Of a stretch of DNA of 19,014 nucleotides, positions 1 through 6,897 are shown piece after piece. Source of the DNA: SG8-41 sp035574195 (GTDB lineage: Bacteria > Pseudomonadota > Gammaproteobacteria > Burkholderiales > SG8-41); NCBI GenBank assembly GCA_035574195.1, contig DATLZE010000205.1:1-19014 (forward strand), read 5' to 3'. The notes below the pieces were generated by a model. The model was not told the DNA's origin and did no database searches. It saw only the letters and a program-made list of their open reading frames with translations. How positions within the stretch are numbered: the first letter of the stretch is position 1; each line of letters begins with the position of its first letter. The translations under genes were made by a program, and so were the position numbers.

Positions 1-112
1 CGCCGCAGGCGGCGCGCTCGCCGGCCACCTCGCGCCGGGCTCGATCCTGCTCGCTGCGGCGGGCGCGGCGGTTCTCTCCGGGGCGATCGTGCGGGCGGCG
101 GTGAAGGAGTGA
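1..112 (+). CDS. C-terminal end of a small-residue-rich membrane protein (possibly TauE/SafE-like), partial
   Basis: The frame is open from base 2 to the TGA at 110-112 and encodes 36 residues, so only the end of the protein is in the window. The tail is rich in Ala, Gly, Leu and Val, carries one likely transmembrane helix (about residues 15-31), and ends in a short basic cytoplasmic tail (VRAAVKE). This resembles the last helix of sulfite exporter TauE/SafE permeases, and such permeases often sit beside rhodanese genes like the one that faces it here. That assignment is a guess from composition and context. Any polytopic membrane protein would fit. The stop codon lies at the start of a 7-bp-period repeat array. 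Confidence 0.4.
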   Translation, partial: AAGGALAGHLAPGSILLAAAGAAVLSGAIVRAAVKE

Positions 113-186
113 GGCGCAGGGCAGGGGGCGAGAGGCGGAACGGATGCCGCCTTTCACTCACCCTTCACTGCCGTGCGCCTTCGCCC
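109..186. repeat. 7-bp-period degenerate repeat array filling a convergent gene boundary
   Basis: GGC recurs exactly every 7 bases on the + strand at 113, 120, 127 and 134. The complementary strand of 150-186 also reads in heptads that mostly begin with GG, in the opposite direction. The + arm starts at the stop codon of the upstream membrane protein. The - arm starts at the stop codon of the rhodanese gene. The spacer is therefore two facing heptad arms with almost nothing else. The function is unknown. Confidence 0.55.
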
Positions 187-636
187 TCAGGACTGCGTCC
201 AGGGCAATCCCGCCACGCGCCATCCGCCCCGGCTGTTGCGGTGGCCGAGCTCGTCGCGGTCGCCTTCGAACCCCTCGAGCACGTTGAAGCACTGGCTGTA
301 GCCGGCCTGCGTCGCGAGCAGCGCCGCATTGTGCGAGCGCCCGCCGCTGCGGCAGATGAACAGAACCGGCGCCTGCTTGTCCACGCGCTGTTCGAGTTCC
401 GCGAGAAACGCGGGATTGGGACGGTTGCCCGGATAGGTGAGCAGCTCGATTTCCACCGCACCGGGGATGCGCCCGACATAGTCCCACTCGGCGCGCGTGC
501 GCACGTCCACGAGCGTGGCACCCGGCGCGTTTTTCCAGAGCTCGTACGCCTCTTTCGGCGTGAGCGCGCCTTCGTACGGCAGGCCGAGCCGCTGGCCGCG
601 CTCGCGGGCGGTGCGAAGGATTTCTTCGAGGGTCAT
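187..636 (-). CDS. Single-domain rhodanese-like sulfurtransferase
   Basis: This 149-residue protein is one rhodanese domain with no signal peptide, so it is probably cytoplasmic. Rhodanese domains carry sulfane sulfur on a catalytic cysteine. Here Cys95 begins the active-site loop CRSGGR (95-100), the usual loop of single-domain sulfurtransferases. The family's N-terminal half shows as a LVDVRTRAEW stretch (42-51) followed by VGRIPGA (54-60). The N-terminal 30 residues form a helical extension seen in some family members. The ATG at 636 is the obvious start, though no strong ribosome site precedes it. The gene faces away from glnA, and a candidate promoter lies next to an NtrC box. The acceptor and the physiological sulfur donor cannot be deduced from sequence. 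Confidence 0.88.
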   Translation of the reverse strand: MTLEEILRTARERGQRLGLPYEGALTPKEAYELWKNAPGATLVDVRTRAEWDYVGRIPGAVEIELLTYPGNRPNPAFLAELEQRVDKQAPVLFICRSGGRSHNAALLATQAGYSQCFNVLEGFEGDRDELGHRNSRGGWRVAGLPWTQS

Positions 637-703
637 GGGGTGGAAGAGGCAGGTCCGCCGAGCGGCAAGGGACGAAGCGTATCCGGCTGGAAATTAAAGC
701 CAA

Positions 704-732
704 ATTCTAACCGATCGCGGGAAATCTTACAG
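704..732 (-). promoter_or_regulatory. Candidate sigma70 promoter of the rhodanese gene
   Basis: Read on the - strand, a TAGAAT -10 (709-704) is preceded after 17 bases by CTGTAA (732-727), a weak -35 with 3 of 6 matches. Transcription would begin near 697, leaving a leader of about 60 bases. The -35 touches the first NtrC box, which could let NtrC influence this gene. This is motif matching only. Confidence 0.35.
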
Positions 733-748
733 GCACCATAATGGTGCA
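732..748 (+). promoter_or_regulatory. NtrC binding site 1 upstream of glnA
   Basis: The 15-base core GCACCATAATGGTGC (733-747) fits the NtrC operator, GCAC-N7-GTGC, perfectly. Its centre (740) is about 126 bases upstream of the start site predicted from the sigma54 promoter. That distance is typical of an enhancer working by DNA looping. The same core is repeated 30 bases downstream. Confidence 0.88.
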
Positions 749-761
749 TTGAATAATTCTG

Positions 762-778
762 GGCACCATAATGGTGCC
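762..778 (+). promoter_or_regulatory. NtrC binding site 2 upstream of glnA
   Basis: GGCACCATAATGGTGCC is a perfect palindrome around a central A at 770 and has the same 15-base core as site 1. The centres are 30 bases apart, about three helical turns, so two NtrC dimers would lie on one face of the DNA. Paired enhancer sites of this kind nucleate NtrC oligomers at enterobacterial glnA. The predicted centre is near -96. Confidence 0.9.
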
Positions 779-839
779 TCGCGTAATGAGGCGAGGAATC
801 AAACCCCTTGTGGCACAATGCGTTTCGCGATCAAACCAC

Positions 840-855
840 TGGCACGGTTCATGCT
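840..855 (+). promoter_or_regulatory. Sigma54 (RpoN) promoter of glnA
   Basis: TGGCACGGTTCATGCT matches the sigma54 consensus TGGCACG-N4-TTGCW at all but one base. GG is at 841-842 (-25/-24) and GC at 853-854 (-13/-12), separated by the required 10 bases. The predicted start is near 866, giving a leader of about 44 bases to glnA. Together with the two NtrC boxes it predicts activation under nitrogen limitation. Confidence 0.88.
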
Positions 856-909
856 GTGCCGGTAGTCCTGATTTGTCCGTTTTTCCACCACTCGACTCAG
901 GAGAACAAG

Positions 910-2322
910 ATGGCGACTGCCGCCGACGTACTGAAAATGATCAAGGACAACGAAGTGAAATTCGTGGATTTGCGCTTCACCGACACGCGCGGCAAAGAGC
1001 AGCATGTCTCGGTGCCGGTGTCGGCATTCGGCGAGCACAAGTTCACCGACGGCCACTACTTCGACGGCTCTTCGATCGCCGGCTGGAAGGGGATCGAAGC
1101 CTCCGACATGGTGCTGCTGCCCGACCCCGATACCGCGCGCATGGATCCGTTCACCGACGAGCCGACGCTGCTGCTCACCTGCGACGTGATCGAGCCCTCC
1201 GACGGCAAGGGCTACGACCGCGACCCGCGCTCGATCGCGAAGCGCGCGGAAGCCTATCTGAAGTCCACCGGCATCGCCGACACCGCCTATTTCGGCCCCG
1301 AGCCCGAGTTCTTCATCTTCGATTCCGTCACTTGGAAGATCGAGATGGGCCAGGCCTTCTACAAGATCAAGTCCGAGGAGGCGCCATGGTCCTCGGGCGA
1401 GGAGTTCGAGGGCGGCAATATGGGGCACCGCGCGCCGATCAAGGGCGGCTATTTCCCGGTGCCGCCGGTGGACTCCCTGCAGGATATCCGCTCGGCGATC
1501 GTGCTGGCGCTGCAGGAGATGGGCGTCGAGTGCGAGGTGCACCACCACGAGGTCGCGGCCGCCGGCCAGAACGAGATCGGCACCAAGTTCGCGCCGCTGG
1601 TCAAGCGCGCCGACTGGATGATGATGCTCAAGTACGCGGTGCACAACGTCGCGCATTCCTACGGCAAGACCGCCACCTTCATGCCGAAGCCGGTGGTCGG
1701 CGACAACGGTTCGGGCATGCACGTGCACCAGTCGCTCGCCAAGGGCGGGCAGAATCTGTTCACCGGCAATGGCTACGCGGGACTCTCGGAGCTCGCGCTC
1801 TACTACATCGGCGGCATTCTCAAGCACGCCCGGGCGCTGAACGCAATCACCAACCCCGGCACCAATTCCTACAAACGGCTGGTGCCGGGATTCGAAGCGC
1901 CGATCAATCTCGCCTACTCCTCGCGCAACCGCTCCGCGGCGGTGCGCGTGCCGCTCGTCGCCAATCCCAAGGCGCGGCGCATCGAGGTGCGCTTCCCGGA
2001 TCCGACCTGCAATCCCTATCTCGCCTTCGCCGCGATGATGATGGCGGGGCTCGACGGCATCCAGAACAAGATCAAGCCGGGCGATCCGATCGACAAGAAC
2101 CTCTACGACCTGCCCCCGGAGCTCGCCGCGCGCGTGCCCAAGGTGTGCCATTCGCTCGAACAGGCGCTCGAGGAGCTCGACAAGGACCGCGAATTCCTGA
2201 CCCGCGGGGGGGTGTTCTCGAACGACATGCTCAACGCCTATATCGCGCTCAAGGAGGAGGAGCTGACGGCATTTCGCATGACCACGCATCCGATCGAGTT
2301 CCAGATGTATTACAGTCTCTAG
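910..2322 (+). CDS. glnA: Glutamine synthetase, type I
   Basis: GlnA makes glutamine from glutamate, ammonium and ATP in the cytoplasm and forms a dodecamer. The 470-residue length matches type I enzymes. Visible motifs are the beta-Grasp N-domain with DGSSIAGW (about 54-61), the metal/glutamate site segment PEPEFF, the KPVVGDNGSGMH ATP-site region, the NPGTNSYKRL glutamate loop, and the adenylylation segment NLYDLP with Tyr399. The tyrosine marks the GSI-beta subclass, which is switched off by GlnE adenylylation. I chose the ATG at 910 because CAGGAG (898-903) precedes it and the N-terminus matches the family. In-frame upstream codons such as 808 lie before the predicted transcription start. 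Expression is predicted to be sigma54/NtrC-dependent, and a terminator follows closely. Confidence 0.98.
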   Translation: MATAADVLKMIKDNEVKFVDLRFTDTRGKEQHVSVPVSAFGEHKFTDGHYFDGSSIAGWKGIEASDMVLLPDPDTARMDPFTDEPTLLLTCDVIEPSDGKGYDRDPRSIAKRAEAYLKSTGIADTAYFGPEPEFFIFDSVTWKIEMGQAFYKIKSEEAPWSSGEEFEGGNMGHRAPIKGGYFPVPPVDSLQDIRSAIVLALQEMGVECEVHHHEVAAAGQNEIGTKFAPLVKRADWMMMLKYAVHNVAHSYGKTATFMPKPVVGDNGSGMHVHQSLAKGGQNLFTGNGYAGLSELALYYIGGILKHARALNAITNPGTNSYKRLVPGFEAPINLAYSSRNRSAAVRVPLVANPKARRIEVRFPDPTCNPYLAFAAMMMAGLDGIQNKIKPGDPIDKNLYDLPPELAARVPKVCHSLEQALEELDKDREFLTRGGVFSNDMLNAYIALKEEELTAFRMTTHPIEFQMYYSL

Positions 2323-2375
2323 CAATGTGCCGGCCGCGCCGGCGAATTCCTCCGCGCGATCACGAGCGGATCGAG

Positions 2376-2407
2376 GGGGGCGATTGCCGCCCCCTTTTCG
2401 TTTTTTT
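2376..2407 (+). terminator. Rho-independent terminator after glnA
   Basis: GGGGGCG (2376-2382) pairs perfectly with CGCCCCC (2388-2394) across a 5-base ATTGC loop. The stem is followed by TTTT, CG and seven more T residues. It lies 54 bases after the glnA stop and should separate glnA from the ntrBC transcript. Confidence 0.9.
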
Positions 2408-2439
2408 GGGCGCGGACTTGTCGCCAGCCGGAGAATGCT

Positions 2440-2456
2440 TGCACCATTTGGGTGCA
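2440..2456 (+). promoter_or_regulatory. NtrC binding site 3, upstream of the DUF4124-ntrB-ntrC genes
   Basis: TGCACCATTTGGGTGCA fits the full 17-base NtrC operator with six-base inverted arms (TGCACC/GGTGCA). It is a single site that ends one base before the -35 of the promoter at 2457-2485. This suggests NtrC autoregulation, most simply repression or damping, rather than a looping enhancer. I see no sigma54 promoter downstream of it. Confidence 0.8.
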
Positions 2457-2485
2457 TTGCCATTTCCGTTTTTCTGACATAGACT
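2457..2485 (+). promoter_or_regulatory. Candidate sigma70 promoter for the DUF4124-ntrB-ntrC operon
   Basis: TTGCCA (2457-2462, 5 of 6 to the -35 consensus) and TAGACT (2480-2485, 4 of 6 to the -10) are separated by exactly 17 bases. The predicted start is near 2492, about 76 bases before the DUF4124 gene. The promoter directly follows the NtrC box and lies just after the glnA terminator, where an independent ntrBC promoter is expected. Confidence 0.62.
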
Positions 2486-2567
2486 TAGGAAAGGCTCCCG
2501 GATCCGCGCGGTCAACGGCTGGGGGCGTGGGCGAGTTACGGGATTTAACTGGAGAGCCCTTTCGGCG

Positions 2568-3026
2568 ATGCGCAGACCGACCCTAGCCGTGTTGCTCGTG
2601 CTGGCCGCCTCCAGCGCCGGCGCGGAGATCTGGGAGTGCGTGGACGAGAGCGGCAACAAGCGCTTTACCAACATCCGCTCCGAGGCGAAGGGCTGCAAGC
2701 TGCTCAACGTCGGCACGCCCAATACCGTGCCCGCCCCGGCGAAGCCCCAGGCCAAGGTTGCGCCGCGCGACTTTCCCCGGGTGGACGGGCAGACTCAGCG
2801 CAGCCGCGACGTTGACCGACGCAAGATCCTCGAGCAGGAGCTCGCCAACGAGGAGAAGCTGCTCGCCCAGGCACGCAAGGAGCTGGCGGAGCAGGAGGCG
2901 ATTCGCCTCGGCAGCGAGCGCAACTACCAGCGCGTGCTCGACCGCCTCGAGCCCTACCGCAAGAAGGTCAAGCTGCACGAGGACAACGTCGCCAGCCTCA
3001 AGCGCGAGCTCGCCTCGATCAAGTAA
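2568..3026 (+). CDS. Exported DUF4124-containing protein with C-terminal coiled coil
   Basis: This 152-residue protein begins with a signal peptide (MRRP, then a hydrophobic stretch ending SSAGA, cleavage likely near residue 19). A DUF4124-type segment follows (about 20-50) with the typical W-x-C-V-D-x-x-G-N pattern. Cys24 and Cys43 could form a disulfide. From about residue 82 to the end it is a charged, Leu-rich helix likely to be a coiled coil. GGAG at 2551-2554 precedes the start, though at a long spacing. The role of DUF4124 is unknown. The gene sits between glnA and ntrB, first in the ntrBC transcript, and a periplasmic place is inferred. A second DUF4124 protein lies at 6898-7665. Confidence 0.85.
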   Translation: MRRPTLAVLLVLAASSAGAEIWECVDESGNKRFTNIRSEAKGCKLLNVGTPNTVPAPAKPQAKVAPRDFPRVDGQTQRSRDVDRRKILEQELANEEKLLAQARKELAEQEAIRLGSERNYQRVLDRLEPYRKKVKLHEDNVASLKRELASIK

Positions 3027-3051
3027 GGCCGCCCTCCGGGCCGGGGCGGCC
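3027..3051 (+). other. Intercistronic hairpin between the DUF4124 gene and ntrB
   Basis: GGCCGCCC (3027-3034) is perfectly complementary to GGGCGGCC (3044-3051), giving an 8-bp GC stem with a 9-base loop right after the DUF4124 stop. No immediate T-run follows; the next pyrimidine-rich stretch starts about ten bases on. It could limit read-through or stabilise the upstream mRNA end, but it does not look like a complete terminator. Confidence 0.5.
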
Positions 3052-3088
3052 GCTGGCGCGTTTCTTGCTGTCTTTTCTCGGGCTTCCT

Positions 3089-4177
3089 ATGACTGCTGCC
3101 GCGGCGCTCTCGGGTCTGGATCTGCTCGCCACCGCCGTGGTGCTGGTGGACGAGGGGCTTGCGGTGCGTTACCTCAATCCCGCGGCCGAGAACCTGTTCG
3201 AGGTGAGCAGCAATAACGTGGCAGGCCTGGGGCTCGAGCAACTGTTCGCCGATACCACGATGCTGCGGGCGGCGATCGGCTACGCGCTCGCCCACAATTG
3301 CAGCTACACCGAGCACGACCTGGAGCTCGGCGCGAACGGGCGCGCCCGACTGCACCTCTCGTGCACCGTGACGCCGATCGAGCGGCCGCGCGGCGAGGCG
3401 CCCGCGGGCGGGTTCTTGCTCGAGTTCCGGCACATCGAGCAGCAGCTGCGGATCGCGCGCGAGGAGCGGCTGCTCGACCAGAGCCAGGCGAACCGCGAGC
3501 TCATCCGCAACCTCGCCCACGAGATCAAGAATCCGCTCGGCGGCATCCGCGGGGCGGCGCAGCTGCTCGACCGCGAGCTCGAGCGGCCCAACCTGCACGA
3601 GTACACCCAGGTGATCATCAAGGAGGCCGATCGCCTGCAGTCGCTGATGGACCGGCTGCTCGCGCCCCGCCGGCCGCCGCAGCCCGCGCCGCTCAACATC
3701 CACGAGGTGCTCGAGCGCGTGCGGAGCCTCACGCTCGCGGAGTTCCCGCGCGGCATCGCCATCCGCCGCGACTACGACGTGAGCCTGCCGCTGCTGCGCG
3801 GCGACAAGGAGCAGCTGATCCAGGCGCTGCTCAACATCGTGCGCAACGCCGCGCAGGCGATCCAGGGCGGCGCCGGGAGCGGGGAAATCGTGCTGCGCAC
3901 CCGCATCGCGCGGCAGGTGACGCTCGCCCGCCGCCGCTACCGCCACGCGGTCGCGGTCGAGGTCGCCGACAACGGCCCCGGCATACCCGAGGCGCTGCGC
4001 GAGCGCATTTTCTACCCGCTCGTTTCGGGGCGCGAGGGCGGCAGCGGGCTGGGTCTGACGCTCGCCCAGAACTTCGTCAACCAGCACCACGGTGTGATCT
4101 GGTTCGAGAGCGCTCCCGGGGCCACCACCTTCATGATCCTGCTCCCGGTCGAAGAGCGGGAGGGGGGCGGAGAATGA
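3089..4177 (+). CDS. glnL: Nitrogen regulation sensor histidine kinase NtrB
   Basis: NtrB (GlnL) phosphorylates NtrC when nitrogen is short and, with PII, dephosphorylates it when nitrogen is plentiful. The 362-residue cytoplasmic protein has no membrane segment. It carries a PAS domain (about 8-120), then the dimerisation and phosphotransfer helix with His144 in NLAHEIKNPLGG. The ATP-binding domain has an N-box around Asn249 and Asn253, the G1 motif DNGPGIP from Asp294, and GSGLGL at 318-323. I chose the ATG at 3089, which places the PAS domain as in relatives. An in-frame TTG at 3065 would add 8 residues, and neither has a strong ribosome site. It is followed by ntrC after a 65-base repeat-filled gap. 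Confidence 0.95.
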   Translation: MTAAAALSGLDLLATAVVLVDEGLAVRYLNPAAENLFEVSSNNVAGLGLEQLFADTTMLRAAIGYALAHNCSYTEHDLELGANGRARLHLSCTVTPIERPRGEAPAGGFLLEFRHIEQQLRIAREERLLDQSQANRELIRNLAHEIKNPLGGIRGAAQLLDRELERPNLHEYTQVIIKEADRLQSLMDRLLAPRRPPQPAPLNIHEVLERVRSLTLAEFPRGIAIRRDYDVSLPLLRGDKEQLIQALLNIVRNAAQAIQGGAGSGEIVLRTRIARQVTLARRRYRHAVAVEVADNGPGIPEALRERIFYPLVSGREGGSGLGLTLAQNFVNQHHGVIWFESAPGATTFMILLPVEEREGGGE

Positions 4178-4242
4178 GGATACGAGATGCGGTATAGAAC
4201 CCCCATCGGGCATCCCGTATCGCGCATCGCGGATCGCGCCTC
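4171..4242. repeat. Facing 7-bp-period repeat arms with hairpin between ntrB and ntrC
   Basis: ATC occurs at 4205, 4212, 4219, 4226 and 4233, an exact 7-base period running up to the ntrC start. GAT/TAT triplets occur at 4179, 4186 and 4193 in the same spacing, forming the opposite arm. GATACGAGATGC (4179-4190) pairs with GCATCCCGTATC (4210-4221) with one mismatch, so the transcript can fold into a 12-bp stem with a 19-base loop. The ntrB stop codon (4175-4177) lies at the edge of the array. Confidence 0.7.
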
Positions 4243-5650
<1,408 letters not shown>

Positions 5651-5658
<8 letters not shown>

Positions 5659-5706
5659 ATCGGGCTTCGTTGCGTGGCCGCGATCGGTGACTCGGGCAAT
5701 CGGGGC
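5651..5706 (+). repeat. 7- to 8-bp-period repeats across the ntrC stop and before the DUF427 gene
   Basis: ATC/TTC triplets occur at 5652, 5659 and 5666 with a 7-base step. After a break, ATC, CTC and ATC occur at 5683, 5691 and 5699 with an 8-base step, each followed by GG. The array includes the ntrC stop (5656-5658) and ends just before the ribosome site of the next gene. It is less regular than the other arrays and has no obvious second arm. Confidence 0.45.
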
Positions 5707-5721
5707 AGGAACGGAGGCGGG

Positions 5722-6006
5722 ATGGCGAGAGCGATCTGGAACGGGCGAGTCATCGCCGAGAGCGATCGGTGCGAGATCGTGGAGGGAAACCACTACTTTC
5801 CGCCGGAAGCGGTCAGGCGCGAGCTGCTCAGGCACAGCGCTACCCGCACCACTTGCGGCTGGAAGGGCGTCGCCTCCTACTACGACGTCGTGGTCGGCGG
5901 GCAGGTCAACAAGGACGCCGCATGGTACTACCCCGATCCCGAGCCCGCGGCGAGGAACATCGCGGGCTACGTCGCGTTCTGGAAGGGCGTCAAGGTCGAG
6001 CCATGA
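5722..6006 (+). CDS. DUF427 domain protein
   Basis: This 94-residue protein is a complete DUF427 domain, a small compact fold of unknown biochemical role. Family hallmarks are the N-terminal ARAIWNGRVIAESD segment, HYFPPEAV, the TTCGWKG-ASYYDV strand, and AAWYYPDP followed by GYVAFWKGV. The ATG at 5722 is chosen because GGAGGCGGG (5713-5721) precedes it closely and the length is standard. An in-frame upstream start at 5674 would add residues encoded by the repeat array. It has no signal peptide or membrane segment. It is co-directional with ntrC and convergent with xth, and I see no functional tie to nitrogen control. Confidence 0.85.
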   Translation: MARAIWNGRVIAESDRCEIVEGNHYFPPEAVRRELLRHSATRTTCGWKGVASYYDVVVGGQVNKDAAWYYPDPEPAARNIAGYVAFWKGVKVEP

Positions 6007-6106
6007 TCGCCGATCAACGCAGCCGATATCTGCCAGGGGCGGGAACCTCCTTAACTCGCGCCTTCCGGTGTGGATCGGTGTCAATCTGCGCGTATCCGCG
6101 GTTTCT
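6007..6106. other. Convergent intergenic spacer with three 10-bp-spaced ATC repeats
   Basis: The spacer separates the 3' ends of the DUF427 gene and xth. ATC recurs at 10-base spacing near its right end (about 6074-6103: ATCGGTGTCA, ATCTGCGCGT, ATCCGCGGTT). A 4-bp CGCG/CGCG hairpin followed by TTTCTTT at the far right could be a weak terminator for the + strand, but it is not convincing. No gene is seen. Confidence 0.4.
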
Positions 6107-6874
6107 TTACAAGCTCAGTTCGGCGATCACCGGCGCGTGGTCGGAGGGGCGCTCGGCACGGCGCGGCGCAACGTCAATCGTGCACGCGGTGCATGCTCTG
6201 GCAAGCTCCTCCGACAGCAGGATGTGGTCAATGCGCAGGCCCATCTTGCGGCGGAAGGCGTTCATGCGGTAGTCCCACCACGTGAAGGAGTGCTCCGGCT
6301 GCTCGAACAGCCGGAACGCGTCCTCGAGCCCGAGCGCGAGCAGCGAGCGGAATGCCTCCCGCTCCGGCTCGCTGAAGAGCACCCGGCCTTCCCAGGCCGC
6401 CGGATCGTGCACGTCGCGGGCTTCGGGTGCGACGTTGAAGTCGCCCGCCACCGCAAGCCGCGGATGCCGCGCGAGCTCCTCCCCCACCCAGTCGCGGAAG
6501 GCGGCGAGCCACTGGAGCTTGTAGCGGTACTTGTCCGAGCCGACGGCCTCGCCGTTCGGGACGTAGGCGTTGATGATCCTCACCCCGCCGACCGTCGCCG
6601 CCAGCACCCGCTTCTGGGAGTCCTCGAACCCGGGGATTGCGGTGACCGGCTCGCCCGGCGCGGCGAGCGAAACGGTGGCCACTCCGTTGTAGGCTTTCTG
6701 CCCGCTGTGCAGAACGTGGTAGCCCGCGGCTTCGAAATCCACGCGCGGGAACGCGGCGTCCTCGAGCTTGGTCTCCTGCAGGCACAGCAGATCGGGCCGC
6801 TGCCGGGCGACCCAGTCGAGCACCTGCGGGAGGCGGACCTTGAGCGAGTTGACGTTCCAGGTCGCGAGCTTCAT
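6107..6874 (-). CDS. xth: Exodeoxyribonuclease III (AP endonuclease)
   Basis: This enzyme cuts DNA at abasic sites and degrades duplex DNA from 3' ends in base excision repair. The 255-residue protein is one endonuclease/exonuclease/phosphatase fold of family length. Catalytic and metal residues are in place: Asn7 in TWNVNS, Glu34 in LQETK, Tyr104 in NAYVPNG, Asp145 and Asn147 in GDFNVAPE, and Asp245-His246 in SDHAPV near the C-terminus. The ATG at 6874 gives the canonical MKLATWNVNS start. A longer open frame continues upstream into the neighbouring gene and is not real. The gene starts 23 bases after the double-glutaredoxin gene, so it is probably co-transcribed with it. Exonuclease III next to ntrC is also found in other betaproteobacteria (recalled, not checked). 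Confidence 0.95.
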   Translation of the reverse strand: MKLATWNVNSLKVRLPQVLDWVARQRPDLLCLQETKLEDAAFPRVDFEAAGYHVLHSGQKAYNGVATVSLAAPGEPVTAIPGFEDSQKRVLAATVGGVRIINAYVPNGEAVGSDKYRYKLQWLAAFRDWVGEELARHPRLAVAGDFNVAPEARDVHDPAAWEGRVLFSEPEREAFRSLLALGLEDAFRLFEQPEHSFTWWDYRMNAFRRKMGLRIDHILLSEELARACTACTIDVAPRRAERPSDHAPVIAELSL

Positions 6875-6897
6875 CCCGCGCGCGCCGCGGCGGGGCG

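Noticed and set aside
814..830. TGGCACAATGCG as a second sigma54 promoter or half NtrC site
   Set aside because: There is no GC at the required 10-base distance from GG and no inverted GTGC arm; the site at 840-855 fits far better.
771..2477. Long + strand frame and a - strand frame across glnA
   Set aside because: Both overlap the unmistakable glutamine synthetase frame and are low-complexity Arg/Ala-rich translations.
4205..4242. Regular repeats as a possible CRISPR array
   Set aside because: The units are 7 bases with no spacers, lie in a 65-base gap and have no cas genes nearby.
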